From: Candidatus Tumulicola sp.
GTDB lineage: Bacteria > Vulcanimicrobiota > Vulcanimicrobiia > Vulcanimicrobiales > Vulcanimicrobiaceae
Direction of reading: 5' to 3'
Assembly (NCBI GenBank): GCA_036490475.1
Contig: DASXDT010000001.1
Location: 186,001-250,000, forward strand
DNA: 64,000 bases
The position numbers and the translations under genes are program-made. This document shows, piece after piece, positions 39,396-47,255 of the stretch. Position 1 is the first letter of the stretch. Every line of letters begins with the position of its first letter. The notes beneath the pieces were generated by a model. It had not been told where the DNA came from. It made no database searches and saw only the letters and a list, made by a program, of their open reading frames with translations.

Positions 39396-42215
39396 GTGTG
39401 CGGGAGCCCCGAAGAGCGCCCCGTGCAAGCGAACACCGACCCTGCGGTCGCCGGCACGCCAACCTTTCTCTTTTCGGATATCGAGAACAGTACGCAGCGC
39501 TGGGAGCGCCATCAATCTGAAATGAGGGAAGCGCTCGAGCGTCACGACGCGGTGCTTCGGTCGGCGATCGAAAAGCGTGGCGGCCGCGTTTTTAAAACGG
39601 TCGGCGACGCCTTTTGCGCGGTCTTCCCGCTTGCGACCGATGCAGTTTCGGCCGCGGTCGACGCGCAGCGCGCGCTCGGCGCGGAAAACTTTGACGGTGT
39701 CGACGGACTGCTCGTGCGTATGGCGGTTCACACCGGTGAGGCGCACCCGCGCGACGGCGATTACTTCGGACCGACCGTCAATCGCGTCGCCCGGCTCATG
39801 TCGATCGGCTACGGCGCACAAGTGCTCGTCTCCGGAACCTCAGCCGATTTGCTGCAGGGCGAACTTGCTGCGCCGCTGTCGCTGATGGATCTGGGCGTGC
39901 ATCGGCTTAAAGATTTATCCGACGGCGAGCGGGTGTATCAGTTGGTCGCACCGGACTTGCGGTTGCAATTTCCGGCGTTACGGTCGCTCGATTCGTTACC
40001 GAATAATTTGCCGAGACAGCTGACGACGTTCGTCGGGCGGGAAGCCGAAGAACGCGACATCGCATCGTTGATGGATCGCGCACCGCTGGTGACGCTGGCC
40101 GGATCCGGCGGCGTTGGAAAGACACGGTGCGCGTTGCACGCGGGCGCGGCAGTTCTCGACAAGACGTCCGACGGCGTGTGGCTCGTGGAACTCGCATCGC
40201 TCACCGACGGGGCGTTGGTCGGAGGTGCGGTAGCGCAAGCGCTCGGCGTGGCCGAGTCGCCGGGACGGCCGATCCTCGACGTGCTGATCTCGCACTTGAA
40301 GTTGAAACAAGCGCTGTTGATTCTGGATAACTGCGAGCACTTGATCGATGCAGTGGCGACCGCGGCCGACGCTATTCTGCGCGCATGTCCGCGCGTGCGG
40401 ATCATCGCGACGAGCCGTCAGAGTTTGAACGTCGACGGCGAGCAGGTGTATCGCATGCCGTCGTTAGCGGTGCCGCCGGCTTCGCGCTCGACAGCACTTG
40501 CGCCGGCCGATGCAAGCGCATACGGTGCGGTGGCGTTGTTCGAAGATCGCGCTCGGGCGGTCGATGCGTCGTTTCGTTTGGATGCTTCGAACGTGGATGC
40601 GGTCGGCGAGATTTGCCGGCGTTTGGACGGCGTTCCGTTCGCATTGCAGTTAGCCGCAGCGCGCGTGGCGGCATTTCCGCCACGCGAGTTGGCCAAGCGG
40701 CTCGACGAACGCTTCCGCCTGTTGACCGGGGGTAGTCGCAGCTCGCTGGCGCGCCAACAAACGATGCGAGCGATGATCGACTGGAGTTACGATTTGCTCG
40801 ACGAGCGCGAGCGGGCGATCTTCCGGCGGTTGTCTATTTTCAGCGGCGGATTTACCAGCGCGAGCGCGGCTTCCGTGTGCGTGGACGCGACGATCGACGA
40901 GTTCGACGTGTTCGACGTTCTGGCGTCGCTAGTCGACAAGTCGATGGTGTCGCCAGAACCGGGAACCGGAGGATCGTTGCGGTACCGGTTGTTGGAGTCG
41001 ACGCGACAATACGCGTTGGACAAGTTGAAAGAGCTGGGCGAACGCGAATCGGCCGCACGTGCGCATGCCGGTGCGTTTGTGGAACTGGCGGAAGAGCTCG
41101 AGCGCGACAAAGAAACGATGGCGGACCGAGGTTGGTACGCATTGGTCGAGCCGGAGTTTGAGAACTGGCGCGCGGCGCTTTCGTGGACGCTGGACGAAAA
41201 GGCCGATGTGCTGTTGGGGGCGCGGCTGGCCGGCGCGCTGCATCCGTTATGGGCCTCGGTTTTGGCCGGCGAAGGACCTCGCTGGGTACCGCTCGCCATC
41301 TCGTTGGCGCCTTCCGATGCGCCGAGCGGTGTGCTCGCGAAACTCGAGCTCGCGAACTCGGCTTTGCAGGCAGCGTTTCTGCATCGTGCCGAGAGCTACG
41401 CGGCGGCGGCGCGCGCTTTGGAGCGATATGACGCGCTCGGCGACGCGTTTGGTCTGACGGCGGCGCGCGATCTGGCAGGTTCGGCGCTGATTTTGATGGG
41501 CCGCTTGGACGAGGGCGAGGTGTTGTTACGGGCTGCTTTGGAGGACGGGCGGCGCTTGAAGTTGCGCCGCTTGAGCGGCAACGTCTTGGTCGCGCTGGGA
41601 ATCGCGCGCGATGCGGTCGGCGATCTGGACGGCGCGCGCGCTTATCTCCGCGAAGCGCTTGAGAACTTTCGCGCGATCGGCGCGGAACGGCTTGTAACGT
41701 CGGCCGCGAACAATCTTTCCGAGACGGAGTTCCAAGCGGGCGACGCGGAGCGGGCATTAGCGTTGTCTACCGAAGCGCTGGAAGGTCACCGGCGTTGGAA
41801 CGACGTCAGGAGCTGCGCGTTGACGCTGGCCAATATCGCGGCGTATTCGGTGTGGCTCGGGCGTTTCGACGAAGCGCGTGCTGCAGCTCGCGAGGTGATC
41901 GAACTCGCCACCGAAGCCCGGCTTGAATTTCTCGTGTTGTGTGCGCTACAACACCTAGCGGCGATCCTCGCGCTGGATCGCTCGGGTTCGGCTTCGGATG
42001 CGGTGCGGGCCGCGAGATTGCTGGGTTTCGTCGAGGCGCAAGCGCCGAAGATTTCGTTCGTTCGCGGTTACACCGAACAGCAAGAATACGACGAGATGGT
42101 CGATGCGCTGCGTGCGTCGCTTGGCGGCGATGCGTTACAGGCGCATGTTGTCGAAGGCGCCGCGTGGGACGAGGCACGGGCGTTACGGGAAGTTGCCCTA
42201 ACTCGCGATTCCTGA
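39396..42215 (+). CDS. adenylate cyclase-domain NB-ATPase/TPR regulator
   Basis: 939 residues from a GTG; a second GTG at 39423 is equally likely. Residues 22-190 form a class III nucleotide cyclase domain: FLFSDIENSTQRWE (metal-binding Asp), FKTVGDAFCAVF, and GPTVNRVARLM (Asn/Arg). An NB-ARC/MalT-like ATPase follows with Walker A GSGGVGKT (about 236-243) and Walker B LLILDNCEH, then TPR-like repeats to the end (ARAYLREALENFRAIG). There is no DNA-binding domain, so it may act as a signal-responsive cyclase or scaffold. Divergent from the phosphoesterase operon, suggesting but not proving a regulatory link. Confidence 0.8.
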   Translation: MCGSPEERPVQANTDPAVAGTPTFLFSDIENSTQRWERHQSEMREALERHDAVLRSAIEKRGGRVFKTVGDAFCAVFPLATDAVSAAVDAQRALGAENFDGVDGLLVRMAVHTGEAHPRDGDYFGPTVNRVARLMSIGYGAQVLVSGTSADLLQGELAAPLSLMDLGVHRLKDLSDGERVYQLVAPDLRLQFPALRSLDSLPNNLPRQLTTFVGREAEERDIASLMDRAPLVTLAGSGGVGKTRCALHAGAAVLDKTSDGVWLVELASLTDGALVGGAVAQALGVAESPGRPILDVLISHLKLKQALLILDNCEHLIDAVATAADAILRACPRVRIIATSRQSLNVDGEQVYRMPSLAVPPASRSTALAPADASAYGAVALFEDRARAVDASFRLDASNVDAVGEICRRLDGVPFALQLAAARVAAFPPRELAKRLDERFRLLTGGSRSSLARQQTMRAMIDWSYDLLDERERAIFRRLSIFSGGFTSASAASVCVDATIDEFDVFDVLASLVDKSMVSPEPGTGGSLRYRLLESTRQYALDKLKELGERESAARAHAGAFVELAEELERDKETMADRGWYALVEPEFENWRAALSWTLDEKADVLLGARLAGALHPLWASVLAGEGPRWVPLAISLAPSDAPSGVLAKLELANSALQAAFLHRAESYAAAARALERYDALGDAFGLTAARDLAGSALILMGRLDEGEVLLRAALEDGRRLKLRRLSGNVLVALGIARDAVGDLDGARAYLREALENFRAIGAERLVTSAANNLSETEFQAGDAERALALSTEALEGHRRWNDVRSCALTLANIAAYSVWLGRFDEARAAAREVIELATEARLEFLVLCALQHLAAILALDRSGSASDAVRAARLLGFVEAQAPKISFVRGYTEQQEYDEMVDALRASLGGDALQAHVVEGAAWDEARALREVALTRDS

Positions 42216-42239
42216 GAGTTTCGATCGCGCATAGTGCGA

Positions 42240-42500
42240 TTCGAGACCGTGTGGTTTTCGGACTAGACTTAGTCCACTCGTAAACAAAACGTTCATGTAA
42301 AAAGCGGGCCGTATCGGGCGATTTTCCACCGGTTTCCGCGATCGCAGATGTCTGTTGCGGGCGAAAATTGGGTGTGGTGCATTTCGACCATAGATCGGCA
42401 AGAAAATGGCAACAAACTTGGCTGAAAGCGGCCCGAAATTACGTTACCAAGATGTGAACGGGTGGACTAGACTTAGTCCAAATCGCGTACGGTGCGAAAT
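42240..42500. repeat. MITE-like element, copy A
   Basis: Inverted ends: a TTCGAGACCGTG-type flank plus GGACTAGACTTAGTCC and CACTCGT on the left (42240-42281), and CGGGTGGACTAGACTTAGTCC then GTACGGTGCGAAAT on the right (42459-42499). Copy B at 62866-63091 has the same ends with a different interior. Lies between convergent genes. Region 42216-42612 has no gene. Confidence 0.55.
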
Positions 42501-42612
42501 GAACGTGCCGAGGGGGCGAGCTACGGCATAGCCCCCGGCTGTGCCCCACACGTCGGCAACGCAAAAACACAACCGTTTGTCAAAACGAATGGCCTCGGAT
42601 CCGCGATGATCC

Positions 42613-43140
42613 TCATTTTGGATCCTCTACAGAACGAGATGACAGTATCGCAAGAACCAGCACGATAAGCGGCACCGCAATATCGCTAAACCACAGGATC
42701 AAGCCGGCGTTTCCGGGAGCCATGTTGTGGCAACAGATGATGAGTTGGATATGCTGTGCGGCGGCCGCCCAACTGAAGATCACGAACGGGATCGATAATG
42801 CTAAGCGAAAATCGTATCCGCGCCAGAGCGAGAGTATGGCCGAGACCCCCAGGCCGATTTCGACCCAACCGAGTTCGTATTCGAATGGGCTGGGAAGCCA
42901 CCCAATACTCGGAGCGGCAATGTTTTGAGCATACGCATGCAGCAAGCCGTAATAAACGAATCCAATTCCGACTGCGTAAAAGAGAATCTCGCTCCAGAAA
43001 ATGGACGCTACGCTCGGCGATTGCCGTGCGGTACGCGCTCGACGGACCTTCGCGAACGACGTAATAATCGCGACTACGAAAAGAACGATCCCGGCGTTAC
43101 TTAAAACCCATGTGATTGCGTCTTGGATCACGCGTTCCAC
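42613..43140 (-). CDS. DUF6790-like membrane protein
   Basis: About 175 residues from a GTG at 43140 (another GTG at 43131 is possible); the longer frame runs into the tRNA-Ala gene and is rejected. Four or five membrane helices: NAGIVLFVVAIITSFA, IFWSEILFYAVGIGFVYYGLLHAY, LGVSAILSL, LALSIPFVIFSWAAA, DIAVPLIVLVLAIL, with the SPFEYELGWVEIGLGVSAI segment typical of DUF6790. Inner-membrane protein of unknown role. Confidence 0.7.
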   Translation of the reverse strand: MERVIQDAITWVLSNAGIVLFVVAIITSFAKVRRARTARQSPSVASIFWSEILFYAVGIGFVYYGLLHAYAQNIAAPSIGWLPSPFEYELGWVEIGLGVSAILSLWRGYDFRLALSIPFVIFSWAAAAQHIQLIICCHNMAPGNAGLILWFSDIAVPLIVLVLAILSSRSVEDPK

Positions 43141-43170
43141 CCATCCGCCCGAGAGATTTTCGACTTTCCA

Positions 43171-43246
43171 TGGTGGAGGCAAGGAGACTCGAACTCCTGA
43201 CCCTCACGCTGCCAGCGTGATGCTCTACCAACTGAGCTATGCCCCC
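43171..43246 (-). tRNA. tRNA-Ala(GGC)
   Basis: 76 nt, acceptor GGGGGCA/TGCCTCC, anticodon loop CTGGCAG in a TCACG/CGTGA stem, T-arm AGGAG-TTCGAGT-CTCCT, encoded CCA. Confidence 0.95.
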
Positions 43247-43347
43247 GCAATCGCCGCCTATTCACGCCGTCGGGGTTGAGTCCTTGCAGAGCCACGAGCG
43301 CTGCGGTAGGGTTATCCTCACGACCCCGGAAAAGTCGGGGCGCGCAC

Positions 43348-43420
43348 GGGGATGTAGCTCAGCTGGTAGAGCGTCCGGTTTGCATCCGGAAGGTCAGGGG
43401 TTCGAGCCCCCTCGTCTCCA
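43348..43420 (+). tRNA. tRNA-Ala(TGC)
   Basis: 73 nt, acceptor GGGGATG/CGTCTCC, anticodon loop TTTGCAT in a TCCGG/CCGGA stem, T-arm GGGGG-TTCGAGC-type. The 3' CCA is not encoded (CAT follows the discriminator base), unlike the other two tRNAs here. Confidence 0.95.
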
Positions 43421-43469
43421 CATGTTTCTTACCGAGGGGAAGCTCGGCTGCAGTCCAAAAGAGGCCGCC

Positions 43470-44099
43470 ATGCCGGTTCTATTGCGACACAAAGCAGCCG
43501 TTACGTTTGGATTGCTGCTCGCCAGCCTTCTCGCGGCCTGCTCTGACGGATCGTCCGGATCCTCAAGCGGCGGCTACGGTCAAGGCGATCCAAAACTTGC
43601 GGCGCCTAACCCCGGCGGCGGTACGATCGATCCGTTCCTCACCGATGGCCAAGCGGTGATGAAAGCGCTGAACGCGATTGCCGAAAAATCCGGCCGGCCG
43701 CTCAAAGTAACCACGATCGGCGCCGACGGCGTCAACGGCCTGATGGTCGACGTGCAAGAACCGAAGAATCACGTCAACGTGGATCACTACGTCGTCGCGC
43801 CTGACGGCACGATCACCGGACCGACTCCGGTGAAGATGATGTCCATGGACAACGGCCCCGTCACCGCCGCAAAGATCGACGCACAAGCTTTCGATCCGAA
43901 CGCGATCGCGTTCGCAAAACTCGCCGCGACCGCACGAGCCGCGATCGCAAAGTCGGGAGACGCCGACGCGCGCGTCACGCAGTGGGAAATAAACGGACTC
44001 GACAAAGACGACCGGCACTTTATGTATCTAGAGTCCGCCAGATCCAGACCGGCCGCCAACATCGACGCACAACTCAACATCATAGGGATGTCATATTGA
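43470..44099 (+). CDS. lipoprotein of unknown function
   Basis: 209 residues from the ATG at 43470, five bases after GAGG; longer readings cross the tRNA gene. Lipobox LLAAC, Cys24, then a Gly/Ser linker. The body has two similar-looking alpha/beta segments (DGQAVMKALNAIAEKSGRPLKVTTIGADGVNGLMVDVQEP and DHYVVAPDGTITGPTPVKMM). Family not recognised. Its stop overlaps the next start (TTGA), so the two form an operon. Confidence 0.65.
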   Translation: MPVLLRHKAAVTFGLLLASLLAACSDGSSGSSSGGYGQGDPKLAAPNPGGGTIDPFLTDGQAVMKALNAIAEKSGRPLKVTTIGADGVNGLMVDVQEPKNHVNVDHYVVAPDGTITGPTPVKMMSMDNGPVTAAKIDAQAFDPNAIAFAKLAATARAAIAKSGDADARVTQWEINGLDKDDRHFMYLESARSRPAANIDAQLNIIGMSY

Positions 44100-44812
44100 A
44101 GCGCTCGTACGCCGCCCTCGTCCTAGCCGCCACGGCCGCCATTACGATGCCCGCAGCAGCGAGAGCCGATAACCCCGGTACGATTAACGCGTACGTCACG
44201 CCCTATTACAACTCGACCGGCGACGTCGTTCATGTCGGCAAATACAGCGCGGGCTTAGCCTCGAGCGATCGTCGACGATTCGTCGCCACCATTCAACAGA
44301 TGCGCAGCCAGTGGATGCAGTTGACGTTCCCCGAGTTGTACGTCGCGGCCATTCGGCTCTACGACATGGGCTACCGAAACGAAGCGACCTACTGGTTTTA
44401 CTCGGCGCAGTATGCCGGCCGTCAGTTCCAGGCATTCACGGATCCGAACAAGCTGGGATCGATCGGCAATAAAGCATTCGAGCTGTATCACGCACAGGAC
44501 GCGTTCTTTCAGTTGAGCGGCACGGACATCAACGGCTACGCGTTCGGCAACATCGACGCCGCCTTGAGAATCCTCGAACACGTTCGCAACGAACGCCGCA
44601 CCGTGCCGGACGTGCGCAAGATTTATCCGGGCGTAGCGTTTCTCAGCCAGCCACAATGGGCGTCGCGCAACGCCATCATTCAGTCCGGTCTCGGCGACCT
44701 GGAAAAGCAGATGCAAAGCCAAAAGACGCAAATCGCAAGCCAGCGCGCGCAAAACGGCACGCAAGTAAAATTTGGTCATCTCACTAGCCTGCGCTTTCCG
44801 GGAGGCTTCTAA
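44096..44812 (+). CDS. secreted protein of unknown function
   Basis: 238 residues from a TTG overlapping the previous stop, with AGGGA upstream. Signal peptide (KRSYAALVLAATAAITMPAAARA). The mature protein is helical (RFVATIQQMRSQWMQLTFPELYVAAIRLYDMGYRNEATYWFYSAQYAGRQF), resembling TPR or SEL1-like folds, with a coiled Gln/Lys-rich tail (KQMQSQKTQIASQR). Function unknown. Confidence 0.65.
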   Translation: MKRSYAALVLAATAAITMPAAARADNPGTINAYVTPYYNSTGDVVHVGKYSAGLASSDRRRFVATIQQMRSQWMQLTFPELYVAAIRLYDMGYRNEATYWFYSAQYAGRQFQAFTDPNKLGSIGNKAFELYHAQDAFFQLSGTDINGYAFGNIDAALRILEHVRNERRTVPDVRKIYPGVAFLSQPQWASRNAIIQSGLGDLEKQMQSQKTQIASQRAQNGTQVKFGHLTSLRFPGGF

Positions 44813-44821
44813 TAGCGCCAA

Positions 44822-45568
44822 ATGCTCAATAAGAATCGTTACGCCATCCTCGTCGCGGTCGTGTTGGCCGCTATGTTCATCGCGCCAGCCGCTAACGCAA
44901 CGGCGGTGGCACCGAGCGCCGTCACTGCGATCGATATCGGACTTCAACCCGACGCAACGATGATTCAACACGCAAGAGCCGCGAACGCCCGCCTCTTGCA
45001 GAGCTTTCCTAAGGGGTTCACGCTGGATGCAAGCCACCTGCCGCATTTGACACTGCTGCAGCGTTACGTGTACGCGGCCCACCTCAGCGATGTCTACGCC
45101 GCCGCCGACAAGGTCTTTGCAGCCGATAATGCCGACACCATGCAGCTTACGGCGGTGAAATACGCCGGTGAAGCGTGGGGTAAAACTGGCCTGTACGCTA
45201 CGGTGATCGAGGTCAAGCCCACGCCTAATCTGCTGAAACTTCAGCGCGACCTTTTGGCCGCCGTCGCACCGTACACCGCCTCGAGCGGAACATCTGCTGC
45301 ATTCTATACGACACAGGCCGAACCAGATATCAACCAGCCGACGCTGGACTACGTCGCAGCGTACGTTCCGAAAGCGAGCGGCGCGAATTTCTTCCCGCAT
45401 GTCACTGTCGGCGTAACGACCGCGACGTACTTCCACAAGATGGTCGCGGAGCCGTTTACCAGCTTTGCCTTCCAGGCTTCAGCTGCATCGGTGTATCAAC
45501 TGGGTAACAACGGGACGGCGCGCAAAGAACTCAAGAAATGGTCATTCGCTATAGAGGGTCTACCGTAG
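44822..45568 (+). CDS. exported 2H phosphoesterase (2'-5' RNA ligase superfamily)
   Basis: 248 residues with a signal peptide ending about ANATA (residue 28). It carries both signature motifs of 2H phosphoesterases: H75-L-T (LPHLTLLQRYV) and H193-V-T (FPHVTVGVTT), spaced as in the family. These enzymes hydrolyse cyclic phosphodiesters in RNA or nucleotides, usually in the cytosol, so an exported member is uncommon. It follows two genes for secreted proteins; probably the same transcription unit. Confidence 0.75.
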   Translation: MLNKNRYAILVAVVLAAMFIAPAANATAVAPSAVTAIDIGLQPDATMIQHARAANARLLQSFPKGFTLDASHLPHLTLLQRYVYAAHLSDVYAAADKVFAADNADTMQLTAVKYAGEAWGKTGLYATVIEVKPTPNLLKLQRDLLAAVAPYTASSGTSAAFYTTQAEPDINQPTLDYVAAYVPKASGANFFPHVTVGVTTATYFHKMVAEPFTSFAFQASAASVYQLGNNGTARKELKKWSFAIEGLP

Positions 45569-45615
45569 GGGCTCCCTAGGTGGGCTCCGGCAGTCCCGCG
45601 AAGGCGCCGCCCGCT

Positions 45616-45888
45616 ATGGATAATACAATTGAGTTCGGCGCCAACAATGCATTAACGGACGAAACTGCGACCGAAATTGGCAAGCGGCTCTACGAGCGGG
45701 ATGCAAAGGCAGAGTGTCCTAGGTGCGCAGGGTCACTATCCGTCGTCGTCAATGGTCTCGTGGCACTTCCTATTTTTAGCGGGGATGATGAGGCTCCGCC
45801 ACAGCGACTGAACTGCGCTTGTATCCGATGCAAGAAATGCGGGTTCGTCGCTCTGCATAGCCTCGATTCACTGAATCTCAGTCTCTAA
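45616..45888 (+). CDS. small Cys-rich zinc-ribbon-like protein
   Basis: 90 residues from the ATG at 45616 (the longer frame from 45580 lacks a ribosome-binding site). CPRC near residue 35 and CACIRCKKC near residue 71 give enough Cys for a zinc ribbon. Family not identified. Confidence 0.6.
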   Translation: MDNTIEFGANNALTDETATEIGKRLYERDAKAECPRCAGSLSVVVNGLVALPIFSGDDEAPPQRLNCACIRCKKCGFVALHSLDSLNLSL

Positions 45889-45975
45889 CGGGTGCATCGA
45901 GCGATATATTTGCCTACGTAAACGGCCGGTGGCATGCGGTGTACTCACAGCACACCGCCGTCAAGCCGTGACCAG

Positions 45976-46854
45976 TTATAGAGATCGGTCCGCGATCGTA
46001 GCGGTTGTATTGGGGGCGATCGCGACGCTGCGATAGCCGAGGACGCTCATCAGTCTGCTCTGCGGAACCATGAGCGGGCCGGGCTTCGGAGCCGTGCCGG
46101 GTGCGGGTTGCGGATAGGCCGTCGAGGCGGCGGTTGCGAATTTGATGTTGCCGTCGGTGTGCTGGACGATTTGGTGGATGTGCCCGTTGAGGACCGTTAC
46201 GGCGTCGAACTTGCGCAGCGCGGCCATGACGCGCGCTCCATCTTCGGTCGTCCAACCCCACGGCGGATAGAGCGCATACAACGGAACGTGTGCGAACACC
46301 ACGATGGGCGTCGACTTCTTCTGCGCGGCGAGGTCGTTTTCGACAAAAGCGAGTTGTTTTTCGCCGAGCTTCCCGTCGATTTCGAAGTTGAACACGTTCA
46401 CTAATGCGAGAAAATGCGTGCCGCCTTGATCCCACGAGAACCAGCCGTCGGGAGCACCGGCGTGCGCGAAGGCGGCCATGAAGGCGACCGGCGAGCCGAT
46501 GACGTCGTGTTCGCCAGGAAGCGTTATCAGCGGAGCCTTGAGCGTTCCGAGGATTTGCTTTGCGGTATCGAATTGCGTGGGCTTGGCGAGATGGGTAACG
46601 TCGCCGGTGTGGACGACGAACGCGGGCTGCACCGGCATGGCGTTGATCGCGGCGACCGTGCGCTGCAGCGTTCCGGCTACGTCAGTGTTTTCGGGGCGCG
46701 CGAAACCGATGTGGCTATCGCTGATTTGCACGAACGAGATGCCGTCGCTTTGCGCCAGCGCAGGCGTTGCATTAAAGACGCCGGTTGCCGAGAGCGTCCA
46801 GGCGATGCCGGTTCCGGTCCAGGCTACGTGTTTGAGAAAGTCGTCGCGCTTCAT
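45976..46854 (-). CDS. exported metallophosphoesterase
   Basis: 292 residues from the ATG at 46854, which overlaps the stop of the cupredoxin gene (ATGA). N-terminal export signal (FLKHVAWTGTGIAWTLSATGVFNATPALA). Calcineurin-like motifs: DSH (D46/H48), HTGDVTH, GEHD (the usual GNHD/E with Asn changed to Glu), FAHVP and NGHIH. The bimetal site is mostly conserved. Periplasmic phosphodiesterase or phosphatase; substrate unknown. Confidence 0.8.
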   Translation of the reverse strand: MKRDDFLKHVAWTGTGIAWTLSATGVFNATPALAQSDGISFVQISDSHIGFARPENTDVAGTLQRTVAAINAMPVQPAFVVHTGDVTHLAKPTQFDTAKQILGTLKAPLITLPGEHDVIGSPVAFMAAFAHAGAPDGWFSWDQGGTHFLALVNVFNFEIDGKLGEKQLAFVENDLAAQKKSTPIVVFAHVPLYALYPPWGWTTEDGARVMAALRKFDAVTVLNGHIHQIVQHTDGNIKFATAASTAYPQPAPGTAPKPGPLMVPQSRLMSVLGYRSVAIAPNTTATIADRSL

Positions 46855-47177
46855 AGAACGGTGACCGCGCCTTTCATATACGGATGCATCTGGCAGAAGT
46901 ATGTATAGGTTCCGGGTTTTGCGAACACGTGTTGCCATTTGTCGTTGGTGTCCATACCGGCGGAATCGAACGATTTGTCGGTAGCCGTAACGGTGTGCGC
47001 TTCGTCGTCGTCGTTGACGAATGTGACGCGCTCGCCGGCGTGTACGGTAAGGTTGGGCGGAACGTATGCGAAGTTCTTGATATGGACCGTCGCGGTTGCA
47101 ATGTGCGGAGCCGGGCTTGCGACGCCGAGCGCACCGATCAGGAGTGCGGCGACCACGGCGAGTTGGATCGTCTTCAT
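46851..47177 (-). CDS. cupredoxin (plastocyanin-like) protein
   Basis: 108 residues from the ATG at 47177, with a signal peptide (MKTIQLAVVAALLIGALGVASPAP). Type 1 copper ligands are visible: His in DEAHTVTA, Cys-x2-His in YFCQMHPYMKG with a Met close by. Periplasmic electron-transfer or copper-binding protein. Translationally coupled to the metallophosphoesterase gene. Confidence 0.85.
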   Translation of the reverse strand: MKTIQLAVVAALLIGALGVASPAPHIATATVHIKNFAYVPPNLTVHAGERVTFVNDDDEAHTVTATDKSFDSAGMDTNDKWQHVFAKPGTYTYFCQMHPYMKGAVTVL

Positions 47178-47255
47178 ATGCTGGATATGCCGCCGCCGGG
47201 GCGCCTGGATGACTGGGGCGGTTTCAATCGCTCTTGCGCGGAAGCAGTCGATACC

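Noticed and set aside
44255-45436. 393-residue minus-strand reading frame
   Set aside because: Antisense to the secreted helical protein and the 2H phosphoesterase, both with clear signal peptides and motifs.
46884-47255. N-terminal extension of the LuxR-type regulator
   Set aside because: It would run antisense through the cupredoxin gene; the Walker A motif begins shortly after the ATG at 47256.
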